DNA of 64,000 nucleotides from Lentzea albidocapillata (GCF_000719115.1 NZ_JOEA01000029.1:1-64000), one strand, 5' to 3'; shown: positions 7,756 through 18,169, numbered from the stretch's first letter. A program made the numbers and translations. Notes: generated from the letters alone by a model not told the origin.

Positions 7756-8937
7756 ATGCTGGCGCTGCGGGCAGGGCGTGCGTTCGACGGTGAGCGGTCC
7801 ATCGCGGGCCCCGTCACGGTCCTCGTCGAGGACGGGAAGATCAAGGCCGTCGAGCAGGGGCGTCCCGACGTCGCCGGTGCCGAGGTGGTCGACCTCGGCA
7901 CCGCCACCGTCCTTCCCGGACTGATCGACACCCACGTCCACCTGTGCGCGGACAGCGAGAACGGCGCGCTGGACCGCCTGCCCGGCTTCACCTCCGAGCA
8001 CCTCGACGCGGTGATCAGGGACAGCCTCGAGCGCCACCTCCGGGCAGGCGTCACCACCGTCCGCGATCTGGGTGACCGCGCGTGGGCCGTGGTGGAGCAG
8101 CGCGCGAAGCACCGGCAACGCATCCTCGCCTCCGGCCCGCCCATCACCAGCCCACGGGGTCACTGCTGGTCGATGGGTGGTGAAGCGTCCGGGGACGACG
8201 CGCTCCGCGAGGCCGTGCGCGCGAGAGCCGAACGCAACGTCGACGTCGTCAAGATCATGGCCAGCGGCGGGTTCGCCACCCCCGGCACGATCGTCGACGA
8301 CTGCCAGTTCACCGAGCACGAACTGCGCGTGGTCGTCGAGGAGGCCCATTCGCTGGGCCTCCCGGTGACCGCGCACGCCCACAGCCTCAGAGCCGTCCAG
8401 CAGGCCGTGGCAGCCGGCGTGGACGGCATCGAGCACTGCACGTGCCTGTCCGGCGGGGCCATGGTCGTCCCCGCCGAACTGATGGACGCGCTGGCGAAGG
8501 CCGACGTCGCCGTCTGCCACACCCTCGGCGTCACCATGGAACCGCCTCCCCACATCCAGGAGGCGTTCGACCGCATGGGGATGAGCCTGGCCGCCAAGAT
8601 CCACGCGACCGGGCGCATGTACGACCACGGCGTGCGCACGGTCTCCGGCACGGACGGGGGTATCGGCGCGGGCAAACCACACGGGATCACCGCCCACGCC
8701 CTGCAGAACATGATCGAGGCGGGCATCCCGAACACCGCCGTGCTGGCGAGCGCGACCAGTCAGGCCGCCAAGGCGTGCGGCGTGAGCAAGGGCGTGCTGA
8801 AACCCGGCTGGGATGCGGACATCATCGCCGTGCAAGGAGATCCCGTGCGGGACATCACGGCGTTGCACCACGTGACGACCGTGGTGATCGGAGGTCAGAT
8901 CGTGACGACCGTCTTGCCGACGGACCGCCGCGAGTAG
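7756..8937 (+). CDS. Amidohydrolase-family (imidazolonepropionase-like) metal hydrolase
   Basis: A 393-residue amidohydrolase superfamily enzyme of the type often annotated as Xaa-Pro dipeptidase-like or imidazolonepropionase-like. Seen in order: N-terminal beta-sandwich (VLVEDGKIKAVE), metal HxH in LPGLIDTHVHL, the Lys of VDVVKIMASGG that would be carbamylated to bridge the metals, His residues in TAHAHS and IEHCT, the catalytic Asp in SGTDGG, and the C-terminal KPGWDADIIAVQGDP. All metal-site residues are present. The substrate is unknown. Its last 43 bp overlap the convergent oxidoreductase gene. Confidence 0.8.
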   Translation: MLALRAGRAFDGERSIAGPVTVLVEDGKIKAVEQGRPDVAGAEVVDLGTATVLPGLIDTHVHLCADSENGALDRLPGFTSEHLDAVIRDSLERHLRAGVTTVRDLGDRAWAVVEQRAKHRQRILASGPPITSPRGHCWSMGGEASGDDALREAVRARAERNVDVVKIMASGGFATPGTIVDDCQFTEHELRVVVEEAHSLGLPVTAHAHSLRAVQQAVAAGVDGIEHCTCLSGGAMVVPAELMDALAKADVAVCHTLGVTMEPPPHIQEAFDRMGMSLAAKIHATGRMYDHGVRTVSGTDGGIGAGKPHGITAHALQNMIEAGIPNTAVLASATSQAAKACGVSKGVLKPGWDADIIAVQGDPVRDITALHHVTTVVIGGQIVTTVLPTDRRE

Positions 8938-9839
8938 ACGTGGTCCACCGCGTCGAGTGCCTCGGACAGCGGGAAGACCTTGCCCACGGCGGCTTTCACC
9001 GAGCCCGCCTCGATGAGCACACGCAGCTCGTCGAAGACGTCAGCGCGTTCGGTGGACATCAGCGGGACGAACTTCTTGGACGAGAACGGGTTCAGCAACA
9101 GCGAGCCCAGCGACTTCTGGAATCCGCCCGTGATCGAACCCCCGGTCTCCGCGCCGACCAGCACGATCCTGCCGCGCTCGTTCGTGGCTCCGCGCAACCT
9201 GGACAACGGCCTGGCGCCGCCGCAGTCCAGGATCAGGTCGTACGTGCCGGTGAAGTCCGCGACGGTGTAGTCGAAGACCTCGTCGGCACCCAGAGACCGC
9301 ACCAGTTCGACCTTGCTGGTGCTGCACACACCGGTCACATGTGCGCCAAGAGCTTTCGCGATCTGGACCCCGTACGAGCCGACACCACCACCCGCGCCGA
9401 GCACCAGGACTCGTTGTCCCGCCTGGACTCCGCGCAACCCCTGCAGCGCCGTCCCGCCCGAGATCGGCACCGCGGCCGCCTCCGTGAACGAGATCCCCTC
9501 CGGCTTGCGCGCCAGCCGTGAGACCGGCGCGACCGCGTACTCGGCGAACGATCCCTCGCACGTGCCGAACACCTCGTCGCCGACCGCGAACCCGGTCACG
9601 CCGGGCCCGATCTCCTTCACCACACCGGCGACGTCCCGTCCGGGCACCGGCGACTTCGGCCCGCGGAACCCGAACCCGAGGAACCGCAGCAGGTACGGCT
9701 TGCCGGTGAGCAGGTGCCAGACGCCCATGTCGACGCCCGCCGCCCGCACCTCCAGCAGAACCTCGCCCTGCCCAGGCACAGGCACATCGAGGTCACCGAA
9801 CACCGCCGATCCGTATCTTCGTTGCACTACAGCCTTCAC
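8895..9839 (-). CDS. Zinc-free MDR oxidoreductase (quinone-reductase-like)
   Basis: A 314-residue medium-chain reductase of the quinone oxidoreductase type: MKAVVQRRYGSA start, GRDVAGVVKEIGPGV, GDEVFG, and a Rossmann motif VLVLGAGGGVGSYGVQIAKALGA followed by CSTSK, which favours NADP. No structural-zinc Cys cluster is present. GTG 9839 overlaps the stop of the XRE regulator as GTGA, so this gene is the third in an operon with a small membrane protein and the regulator, and is likely controlled by the operator at 10492-10513. Confidence 0.8.
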   Translation of the reverse strand: MKAVVQRRYGSAVFGDLDVPVPGQGEVLLEVRAAGVDMGVWHLLTGKPYLLRFLGFGFRGPKSPVPGRDVAGVVKEIGPGVTGFAVGDEVFGTCEGSFAEYAVAPVSRLARKPEGISFTEAAAVPISGGTALQGLRGVQAGQRVLVLGAGGGVGSYGVQIAKALGAHVTGVCSTSKVELVRSLGADEVFDYTVADFTGTYDLILDCGGARPLSRLRGATNERGRIVLVGAETGGSITGGFQKSLGSLLLNPFSSKKFVPLMSTERADVFDELRVLIEAGSVKAAVGKVFPLSEALDAVDHVYSRRSVGKTVVTI

Positions 9840-10060
9840 AGCTCTTCCTCCTCCGGGTACTGGAACACTTCTTCGAGCGACACTCCGAACACGCGCGCGA
9901 TCTTGAAGGCCACCTCCAGCGAGGGCGAGTACTTGCCCTGCTCGACGGCGATCAACGTCTGCCGCGTCACGCCGATGGCCGTGGCGAGATCGGCCTGCTT
10001 CATCTCGCCGTGCGCGAAACGCAACGCACGGATGGAGTTCGTGACTTTGGTGGGCTTCAC
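9836..10060 (-). CDS. Small XRE-family (YozG/PBSX-type) transcriptional regulator
   Basis: A 74-residue protein that is essentially a lone helix-turn-helix: NSIRALRFAHGEMKQADLATAIGVTRQTLIAVEQGKY with the usual Q-x-DLA...SxxT-like recognition helix, then SPSLEVAFKIARVFGVSLEEVF and an acidic tail. Such short regulators typically sit in an operon with a small membrane protein, as here: GTG 10060 overlaps the stop of that gene as GTGA. It probably represses its own operon through the dyad at 10492-10513. Confidence 0.85.
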   Translation of the reverse strand: MKPTKVTNSIRALRFAHGEMKQADLATAIGVTRQTLIAVEQGKYSPSLEVAFKIARVFGVSLEEVFQYPEEEEL

Positions 10061-10479
10061 AGCATTCCCCGCCGGTAGAACACGATCTTCGCCGCCGACC
10101 CGAGCACCGCGGACAGCACGAAGCACAGGTAGAGCACGTTGGCGATCCAGAAGTACGGCGCCTCCGCCATCGCCAGCGCCATGGCGGACACGCCACCGAT
10201 GACGACGAACGACTGGCCGATGTGGTCACCGAACCGGCCGATCTCCCGGTCCCGCTCGTCGGCCTGCAGCCCGTCGTTGCGCGCGGTGATGCCGAACCAG
10301 ATCCCGGACACGATGCCGGCGACGATCCCGAGCAGGATCGTCCACAGCAACGCGCCCACGTACGGTGCCTCGACCAGCGGACGTCCCGCCGCCCCGTTCA
10401 GGACGAGCAGGACATACACGGCATAACCAGCCACGGCGATGACCGCCAAGGCCCACGCCCGCTTCTCCTCGAACGCCAT
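10057..10479 (-). CDS. Four-helix membrane protein, partner of XRE regulator
   Basis: A 140-residue membrane protein with four hydrophobic helices (starting AWALAVIAVAGYAVYVLLVL, then LLWTILLGIVAGIVSGIWFG, and two more after a charged loop NDGLQADERDREIGRFGDHIG). This pattern matches small DUF2178-like membrane proteins paired with YozG-type regulators; the function of such pairs is unknown. ATG 10479 follows AGGAG by 9 nt. The gene is first in the operon and lies just downstream of a good promoter and operator. Confidence 0.7.
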   Translation of the reverse strand: MAFEEKRAWALAVIAVAGYAVYVLLVLNGAAGRPLVEAPYVGALLWTILLGIVAGIVSGIWFGITARNDGLQADERDREIGRFGDHIGQSFVVIGGVSAMALAMAEAPYFWIANVLYLCFVLSAVLGSAAKIVFYRRGML

Positions 10480-10491
10480 GGTCCCGCTCCT

Positions 10492-10513
10492 GATGTCAAA
10501 GAAACCTGACATC
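10492..10513. promoter_or_regulatory. Perfect dyad operator in the XRE operon leader
   Basis: GATGTCA and TGACATC are exact inverted 7-bp arms separated by 8 bp. The dyad sits at the expected transcription start of the operon at 10057-10479, downstream of the -10 box. A second, weaker dyad (ATGT-CAA-ACAT, 10539-10549) overlaps the -35 box. This is where the co-encoded XRE regulator most likely binds. Confidence 0.6.
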
Positions 10514-10516
10514 ACC

Positions 10517-10545
10517 AAGGTAAAGCGAACCAGACACCATGTCAA
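10517..10545 (-). promoter_or_regulatory. Sigma-A-like promoter of the XRE operon
   Basis: On the minus strand, TTGACA (10545-10540), a 17-bp spacer, then TACCTT (10522-10517). The -35 is a perfect match and the -10 fits TAnnnT. Start would fall inside the dyad operator just downstream. Confidence 0.65.
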
Positions 10546-10619
10546 ACATCTTTGACTTAACCTTCTCGTGATCAACGCGTCCGTATGGCGGTCGACCGCT
10601 TCCGATCAGACCCATTAGC

Positions 10620-11495
10620 GTGCGGCGCATGCTCCGTCCGATCCTTGTTGCGTGCGCGCTCGCCCTCACGGCGTGTGGCCACGCAGTGACGGCGGAACCT
10701 CCCGCCGTCGCACGCACGCAGCCCCAGTCGCACACCCTCGCGGCAGCACCTCTCGTCGTGACGCCCGGGATCTGCCCACTGCCCGACAGCGGGTTCGAGT
10801 GCGACTTCCAGAAGCGGATCAAGGCCGCCCAGGACTACGCCGAGACCAGGCCGGGGACCACCGGTTTCGTGCTGCGCGACCGCAAGTCCGGCGCGATCTG
10901 GCGCAACGACCACTCCGGCGACATGACGTGGACCGCGTCGACGATCAAGCTCGCGATGGTCGTGAATCTGCTGGAACGCCACCGCGCCGGCAAGATCAAG
11001 CTCAGCGCCGAGGACCGCAGCCTGATGAGCGCGATGCTGCACACGTCTGACGACGACGCGGCCGACACGCTGTGGAAGCGCTACACGGGCGCGACGTTCA
11101 ACGCGGCGTTCGACAAGTACGGAATGACCGAATTGGTGCCACAGAAGGGTTATTCGACCTCGTTCCCCTACTGGGGCTTCGAGAAGTGCACGGCCAACGA
11201 CCTCGACCGCCTGATGAACCACATCCTCGACGCCGTGCCCGCGGACGACCGCGCGTACATCCTCGGGCAGATGCGTGAGGTCGGGCCCGTGCAGCAGTGG
11301 GGCGTCTGGGGCCCCGACTCCGGCGTCAAGAACGGCTGGTCGGAGGAGGACGGCGGCTGGGTGATGAACTCGGTCGGGTTCGTCGGCAAGGACGAGCGGT
11401 ACACGCTCGCGATCATGAACAACCTCAAGGGCGAGGGCGCCTACGACGAGGGCCGCGCGACCGACACCGAGATCACGCGCATCCTGTTCCGCTAG
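10620..11495 (+). CDS. Lipoprotein serine hydrolase of class A beta-lactamase fold
   Basis: A 291-residue exported protein with a lipobox (LALTAC, Cys19). The beta-lactamase/penicillin-binding fold shows the SxxK motif S107-T-I-K110 in TWTASTIKLAM, an SDD in place of SDN (S143) and KNG in place of KTG near residue 235. The catalytic Ser and Lys are therefore present, while the two other boxes are altered, as in many actinomycete serine hydrolases that are not true beta-lactamases. GTG 10620 or ATG 10629 could start it; neither has a clear ribosome site. Its stop codon shares bases with that of the convergent SDR gene. Confidence 0.8.
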   Translation: MRRMLRPILVACALALTACGHAVTAEPPAVARTQPQSHTLAAAPLVVTPGICPLPDSGFECDFQKRIKAAQDYAETRPGTTGFVLRDRKSGAIWRNDHSGDMTWTASTIKLAMVVNLLERHRAGKIKLSAEDRSLMSAMLHTSDDDAADTLWKRYTGATFNAAFDKYGMTELVPQKGYSTSFPYWGFEKCTANDLDRLMNHILDAVPADDRAYILGQMREVGPVQQWGVWGPDSGVKNGWSEEDGGWVMNSVGFVGKDERYTLAIMNNLKGEGAYDEGRATDTEITRILFR

Positions 11496-12163
11496 CGCGG
11501 CATCGGTTCGAAGTGGAACGAGCGGATGAAGCAGTCCCGCGGCTGGTTCACCGCGAACAGCACGCAGTCGGCCACGGACCGCGCGGTGAGCATGCCGTCG
11601 CGCGCCGCGTCGTCGCTGTTGTCGAAGTCCGGCGGGTACAACGCGATCATGCGGATGCCTTCGGGGCGCAGCCGTTGCGACATGATCTCCGCGTACCGCC
11701 CCTGACCCGCCTTGGCCGCGTGGAACGCGGCGTGCGCGATGTGCGCGGGATCGCTGCGTGACTCGGCTTCCAGCGACACGAGCGTGACGACGTCCGGACG
11801 TTCGGAACGCCGCAGCAGGGGCAGGAAACTCTCGGTCATCAGCACCGTTCCCGCCGTGCCGGACAAGATCGTGCGCACGATCGCGTCGTCGTCCACCTGG
11901 GACTCCGCCAGGAACGCCGCGCCGTTGTTGACCAGCACGTCGACGTGGCCGAGCAGCTCGCCGGCCTGTGCGGCACAACGCCGGACCGACGCCGGATCCG
12001 TGAGATCGCACTGCACCGCGTGCGCATCGGTCAGCAGGTCGCGAGTGCGTTGCGCGGCAACGAGGTCACGGGCCGTCACGACGACCGTCGCCCCCTGCTC
12101 GGCGAACCGCCGCGCGATCGTGCGCCCGAAACCCCTGCCACCACCTGTGATCACCACGTTCAT
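11492..12163 (-). CDS. Short-chain dehydrogenase/reductase-like protein with catalytic Tyr replaced
   Basis: A 223-residue SDR. The nucleotide site TGGGRGFG (6-13) and NNGA (79-82) are normal. The YxxxK motif reads F147-H-A-A-K151, so the catalytic Tyr is Phe, and the usual active-site Ser lies in LVSLEAES. It may be weakly active, bind a cofactor only, or use another residue. It stands alone between the serine hydrolase and the VOC/YjbR pair, with ATG 12163 and no obvious operon partner. Confidence 0.7.
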   Translation of the reverse strand: MNVVITGGGRGFGRTIARRFAEQGATVVVTARDLVAAQRTRDLLTDAHAVQCDLTDPASVRRCAAQAGELLGHVDVLVNNGAAFLAESQVDDDAIVRTILSGTAGTVLMTESFLPLLRRSERPDVVTLVSLEAESRSDPAHIAHAAFHAAKAGQGRYAEIMSQRLRPEGIRMIALYPPDFDNSDDAARDGMLTARSVADCVLFAVNQPRDCFIRSFHFEPMPR

Positions 12164-12223
12164 GACCGAGATGCTGCACCCTCGATCCCGGTGGAGGTCA
12201 AGCCGCGCGAACAGCGTGCGCCG

Positions 12224-12583
12224 TCAGCCCTGAACCGACTCCCACAGGCAGAGCACAGTGCCCTCGCTGTCCTTGACGTACTGCGAGAACCCGTAGTCGC
12301 CCACGCGTTCCTTGGCGTTGAGCACCGTGCCGCCCGCTTCCACGACCTTGCTCGCCACGGCGTCGATGGCCGGCACCTCGATGATCAGCACCGGTCCCTG
12401 CACGAACTCGGTCCGGGGTGAGATCCCGCCGTCCGCGTCGGCCACGTCGACCGGCTCCCCGTCCGTGTCGACGAGCACGTAGTCGAACGGCAACTGCTGC
12501 GCCGACCACCCGAAGACGTCGCGGTAGAACGCCGTCGCACGGCCGAGGTCGTCAGCGGGCAGCTCGAACTTGACCCTGCTCAT
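12224..12583 (-). CDS. VOC-family (glyoxalase/bleomycin-resistance-like) protein
   Basis: A 119-residue protein with two beta-alpha-beta-beta-beta repeats typical of vicinal-oxygen-chelate proteins: KFELPADDLGRATAFYRDVFGW at the N-terminus and a second half with DAVASKVVEAGGTVL and a C-terminal DSEGTVLCLWE. The second half ends in the usual metal-side strand. Substrate unknown. ATG 12583 overlaps the stop of the YjbR-like gene as ATGA, so the two are co-translated. Confidence 0.8.
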   Translation of the reverse strand: MSRVKFELPADDLGRATAFYRDVFGWSAQQLPFDYVLVDTDGEPVDVADADGGISPRTEFVQGPVLIIEVPAIDAVASKVVEAGGTVLNAKERVGDYGFSQYVKDSEGTVLCLWESVQG

Positions 12584-12927
12584 CGCGCGAGGTCCGGAAC
12601 CTGGGCGACGAGTTCCTCCGGCGCGGACAACCGCCAGGCCTCGTACACCAGTTCCCTCATCTCGTCGGCCTCGATGCCTTCGAGGTACACCACGACCCAG
12701 CCGAAGCCACCGGCCGTGAACTGCTCCTCGAACACCTCGGGCCGTTCGGCCACGAGAGCCCGCTGCTCGGACAGCGTCTGCTTCAGCCCGACCGTCTGCG
12801 TGCGCGGCCAGTAGTAGCCGAACACCTTGCCGCGCACGCGCAACGTGTCGTACTGCTGACCGGAAGACCGCTGCGCCTCGGCGAGCCCGTCCACGATCTT
12901 GAAGAGCTGGTTGTTCGATGTCGCCAC
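12580..12927 (-). CDS. MmcQ/YjbR-family protein
   Basis: A 115-residue protein of the MmcQ/YjbR (CyaY-like fold) family: RVRGKVFGYYWPRTQTVGLKQ, ERPEVFEEQFTAGGFGWVVVYL and ELVYEAWRL match the family pattern (F...W-h-xh-KxP...). These small proteins are thought to bind DNA or act as accessory proteins; no function is established. GTG 12927 follows a G-rich stretch. First gene of a pair with the VOC protein. Confidence 0.7.
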   Translation of the reverse strand: MATSNNQLFKIVDGLAEAQRSSGQQYDTLRVRGKVFGYYWPRTQTVGLKQTLSEQRALVAERPEVFEEQFTAGGFGWVVVYLEGIEADEMRELVYEAWRLSAPEELVAQVPDLAR

Positions 12928-13012
12928 TGCCGACCCCCAAAGCCGAAGGCGGAAAGTATAAATCCGGCCTTCAGGACGCGGGCGGGGTGAGCCTCCCCAG
13001 GTTTTCGGACGG

Positions 13013-13927
13013 TCAGCGCACCGGCTGGGCGGTTGCGACTGTCGTTGACGTGACACGGCTTCGTTGGGTCAGCACGACGCAGACGAGCACGACGGCCGCC
13101 GTGGCGAGGGCCGGCCAGCCGACCGGTTCGCTCAGGACGAGCGCCGACCACATGAGCGTCAGCACCGGCTGGGCCAGCTGGATCTGGCCGATCTTGGCCA
13201 CACCGCCCGCGGCCAGGCCCGCGTACCAGGCGAAGAAGCCCAGGAACATCGAAATCAGTGACACGTAAGCGAAACTGAGCCACACGACGCTGTCGGCGCG
13301 CGAGAAGTCGGCTGTGTAGAAGGAGATCGGGATCGTCACCGGCAGCGAGACGACCAGCGCCCAGCAGACGGTCCTGGCGCCACCCAGTTCGCGGGAGAGC
13401 GCGCCTCCCTCGGCGTATCCCAGGCCGCACAGCACCACGGCGACCAGCAGGTAGCCGTCGGCCAGGCTCAGCGAGCCGGAGAAGCCGCCGCCGGTGGCCA
13501 CGAACGCCAGCACCGCGAGCAGACCGGCACCGCTGGCGAGCCAGAACTTGACGGGTGGGCGTTCGGAGGCGCGCAGGACCGCCCAGATCGCCGTGGACAT
13601 GGGCAGCACCGCGATCACGACGGCGCCGTGGGCCGAGGTCTGCGTAGTGAGGGCCAGGGACGTGAGGAGCGGGAAGCCGACCACGATGCCAAGGGCGACG
13701 ATGAGCAGGCGGCGGACCTGCGTTACCGAAGGAAGAGGCGCTCGCGATAACGCGAGATAAGCGATCGCCAGGAGCCCGGCGACGAAGGCGCGGCCGAACG
13801 CGACGAACCACGCGTCCAGTCCCGCCACTGCCAGGCGGGTCGCGGGCAGCGAGAAGCTGAAACCCAGGACGCCGAGCGCGCCGAGTGTTACCCCCGCTGG
13901 CACGATAACGTTACTCTTGGCTCTCAT
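13013..13927 (-). CDS. EamA/DMT-superfamily transporter
   Basis: A 304-residue protein with ten predicted helices in two EamA repeats. The first begins VTLGALGVLGFSFSLPATRLAVAGL and contains PLLTSLALTTQTSAHGAVVIAVLPMSTAIWA; the second ends AQPVLTLMWSALVLSEPVGWPALATAAVVLVCVVL. It probably exports a metabolite or amino acid. The ATG start (13927) shares bases with the ATG of the divergent MocR regulator, and both lie among GATAACG boxes, so the regulator very likely controls it. Confidence 0.85.
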   Translation of the reverse strand: MRAKSNVIVPAGVTLGALGVLGFSFSLPATRLAVAGLDAWFVAFGRAFVAGLLAIAYLALSRAPLPSVTQVRRLLIVALGIVVGFPLLTSLALTTQTSAHGAVVIAVLPMSTAIWAVLRASERPPVKFWLASGAGLLAVLAFVATGGGFSGSLSLADGYLLVAVVLCGLGYAEGGALSRELGGARTVCWALVVSLPVTIPISFYTADFSRADSVVWLSFAYVSLISMFLGFFAWYAGLAAGGVAKIGQIQLAQPVLTLMWSALVLSEPVGWPALATAAVVLVCVVLTQRSRVTSTTVATAQPVR

Positions 13928-13958
13928 GAACGAGGATAACGCAGCCGTCCGCGTTATC
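13904..13958. promoter_or_regulatory. GATAACG boxes across two overlapping divergent start codons
   Basis: GATAACG occurs at 13904-13910 and 13935-13941 as direct repeats 31 bp apart, and inverted at 13952-13958. The last two form a perfect dyad: GATAACGC (13935-13942), 8 bp, GCGTTATC (13951-13958). A fourth copy lies inside the transporter gene at 13746-13752. The plus-strand ATG (13926-13928) and minus-strand ATG (13927-13925) overlap in CATG. These boxes are the probable sites of the MocR protein. Confidence 0.6.
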
Positions 13959-15320
13959 GAGCACCTGAGAGCAGCGGCACGGTCCGGTCGCGCCGGCGAC
14001 CGCATGCCCTCGGTGCGCGAGCTGATGGCGCGGCACCGGGCGTCGCCCGCGACGGTCCAGCAGGCGATCCAGCGCGTGGCCGCCGAGGGGCTGGTCGAGG
14101 TGCGCCCCGGCCGCGGCAGCTACGTCGCCCCGCGGACGGCCGCGACGAGCCACGACCTGTCGTGGCAGGCCGTCGCGCTCGGCGAGGGCAGGCCCGGTGA
14201 GGACCTGGTGGCGAACCTCGTCGCGGTGCCGAAACCCGAGGCGATCCCGCTGACCAGCGGTTACCTCGATCCCGGCCTGCAGCCGACCGACGCGCTCGGC
14301 GCCGCGCTCAGCCGTGCCGCACGCCGCCCCGCCTCGTGGGGACGCGTCCCGGTGGAGGGCAAGGAAGAGCTGCGCGCGTGGTTCGCGAAGGAGGCCGGCG
14401 GCGAGCTCCGGGCCGGTGACATCACAGTGTGCGCGGGCGCTCAGGAAGCACTCGCGACGGTGTTCCGCGGGCTTGGCGAGCGCGGTGACGCCGTACTGGT
14501 CGAGTCCCCCACCTACCTCGGCGCGATCGCGGCGGCGCGCGACGCCGGGCTCAAGGTCGTTCCGGTGCCGGCGGACCAGGACGGCGTGCGGCCGGACCTG
14601 CTCCAAGCCGCCTTCGAACGCACGGGCGCGAAGGTCTTCTACTGCCAGCCGCTGCACGCGAACCCGCACGGCGCCGTGCTGTCCGACGAGCGGCGTGCCG
14701 AGGTCATGCGGATCGTTCGCGGCGTGGGCGCGTTCCTCGTCGAGGACGACTGGGCGCGCGGCTTCACCATCGACGGCACCGCGCCGCCGACGCTGGTCTC
14801 GCAGGACACCGACGGCCACGTCGTCTACGTCCGCTCGCTCACCAAGGTCGCCGCGCCCGGTCTGCGCGTCGCCGCGATCGGTGCCCGCGGCCCGGCGGGC
14901 ACCAGGCTGAAGAACACCCGGTCCCGGCAGGACCTGTACGTCGCGGGGCCGCTGCAGGAGGCGGCGATCGACTTCGTGACCTCGCCTGTGTGGCGCCGGC
15001 ATCTGCGCACGCTCCAGCAGTCCTTGAGGTCCAGGCGTGACGCTCTGACACGCGCACTCGGCGAGCACCTGCCGGAGTTGGAGCTCGCCAGGTCGTCCGG
15101 CGGGCTGCACCTGTGGGCGACGTTGCCGGACGGCGTCGACGACCTGGAGCTGACGACGGCCGCCGCCGCGCGTGACGTCGTGGTGTTCCCCGGCCGGCCG
15201 TGGTTCGCCGCTGAACCACCGGGCAGTTTTCTCCGTTTGACCTACGGCGGCGCACCCGAGCACGTACTCGCCGAGGGTGTCCGGCGGCTGGCCGACGCCA
15301 TGTTCGCCGTGCGGCGGTGA
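13926..15320 (+). CDS. MocR/GntR-family regulator with aminotransferase domain
   Basis: A 464-residue fusion of an N-terminal winged helix (about 1-75; RVIEHLRAAARSGRAGDRMPSVRELMARHRASPATVQQAI then VEVRPGRGSYV) and a fold-type-I PLP aminotransferase domain. The PLP lysine is in VRSLTKVAAPGLRVA, with VESPTYLGAI and LVEDDWARG upstream. Such regulators sense a PLP-linked metabolite and control a neighbouring transporter or enzyme gene. ATG 13926 has no leader room, since it overlaps the divergent transporter start, so leaderless translation is likely. Confidence 0.85.
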   Translation: MNEDNAAVRVIEHLRAAARSGRAGDRMPSVRELMARHRASPATVQQAIQRVAAEGLVEVRPGRGSYVAPRTAATSHDLSWQAVALGEGRPGEDLVANLVAVPKPEAIPLTSGYLDPGLQPTDALGAALSRAARRPASWGRVPVEGKEELRAWFAKEAGGELRAGDITVCAGAQEALATVFRGLGERGDAVLVESPTYLGAIAAARDAGLKVVPVPADQDGVRPDLLQAAFERTGAKVFYCQPLHANPHGAVLSDERRAEVMRIVRGVGAFLVEDDWARGFTIDGTAPPTLVSQDTDGHVVYVRSLTKVAAPGLRVAAIGARGPAGTRLKNTRSRQDLYVAGPLQEAAIDFVTSPVWRRHLRTLQQSLRSRRDALTRALGEHLPELELARSSGGLHLWATLPDGVDDLELTTAAAARDVVVFPGRPWFAAEPPGSFLRLTYGGAPEHVLAEGVRRLADAMFAVRR

Positions 15321-15351
15321 CCGCTTCAGGTGAATTGCATCGTTCATTAAC

Positions 15352-15380
15352 TTGACTCACTCCAGAAAAGGCGGCATGGT
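15352..15380 (+). promoter_or_regulatory. Candidate furA promoter
   Basis: TTGACT (15352-15357), a 17-bp spacer, and CATGGT (15375-15380), 6 bp before GTG 15387. Transcription would start at or near the start codon. Leaderless furA transcripts are known from mycobacteria; here this is an inference from spacing. AT-rich DNA just upstream (TTCATTAACTT) is a possible FurA site. Confidence 0.45.
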
Positions 15381-15386
15381 GAGTCC

Positions 15387-15821
15387 GTGCCCACGGCTTC
15401 CGATTTCGAGCGCCTGTTGCGTGGAGCGTCGCTTCGGGTGACGGCCCCGCGGATAGCAGTGCTGTCCGCAGTGCACTCCCACCCGCACGCCGACACGGAC
15501 TCGATCATCGGCGTCGTGCGTCAGAACCTCGGCGCGGTCTCTCACCAGGCCGTGTACGACGTGCTCCGCGCGCTGACCGGAGCCGGCCTGCTGCGGAAGA
15601 TCGAGCCCCAGGGCTCGGTCGCCCGTTACGAGGCGCGCGTCGGGGACAACCACCACCACGTCGTCTGCAGATCCTGCGGTGCCATCGCCGACGTCGACTG
15701 CGCAGTCGGCCACGCGCCATGCCTGGACGCATCCGACGACCACGGCTTCGCCATCGACGAGGCCGAGGTCATCTACTGGGGCTCCTGCCCCGAGTGCACG
15801 ACCGCCGCGAAAAGTTCCTGA
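15387..15821 (+). CDS. furA: Fur-family repressor FurA
   Basis: A 144-residue Fur-family protein: N-terminal winged helix (ASLRVTAPRIAVLSAVHSHPHADT, SHQAVYDVLRALTGAGLLRKIE), the metal region NHHHVVCRSCG, and a C-terminal CPEC. In actinobacteria FurA represses itself and katG in response to peroxide. The gene is directly upstream of katG with only 18 bp between them, including GGAAGGA, so the two form the classical furA-katG operon. Confidence 0.92.
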   Translation: MPTASDFERLLRGASLRVTAPRIAVLSAVHSHPHADTDSIIGVVRQNLGAVSHQAVYDVLRALTGAGLLRKIEPQGSVARYEARVGDNHHHVVCRSCGAIADVDCAVGHAPCLDASDDHGFAIDEAEVIYWGSCPECTTAAKSS

Positions 15822-18071
<2,250 letters not shown>

Positions 18072-18084
18072 TCCAGCCTTACCC

Positions 18085-18120
18085 AGGTGCCCCAGGCCAC
18101 TCTCCCGGCCTGGGGCACCT
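18085..18120 (+). terminator. Terminator after katG
   Basis: Two perfect 14-bp arms (AGGTGCCCCAGGCC and its complement) around an 8-nt loop, 13 nt after the katG stop. There is no U-run, as is usual in high-GC actinomycetes. Confidence 0.85.
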
Positions 18121-18169
18121 TCGTGTCCAGCCCCGGTACAACACGGCCCAGTTGGGTTGTGCGGCAACG

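Noticed and set aside
13911-15347. 478-codon minus-strand open frame opposite the MocR gene
   Set aside because: The plus-strand reading has clear wHTH and aminotransferase motifs, while this one shows only His/Arg/Gly-rich shadow sequence.
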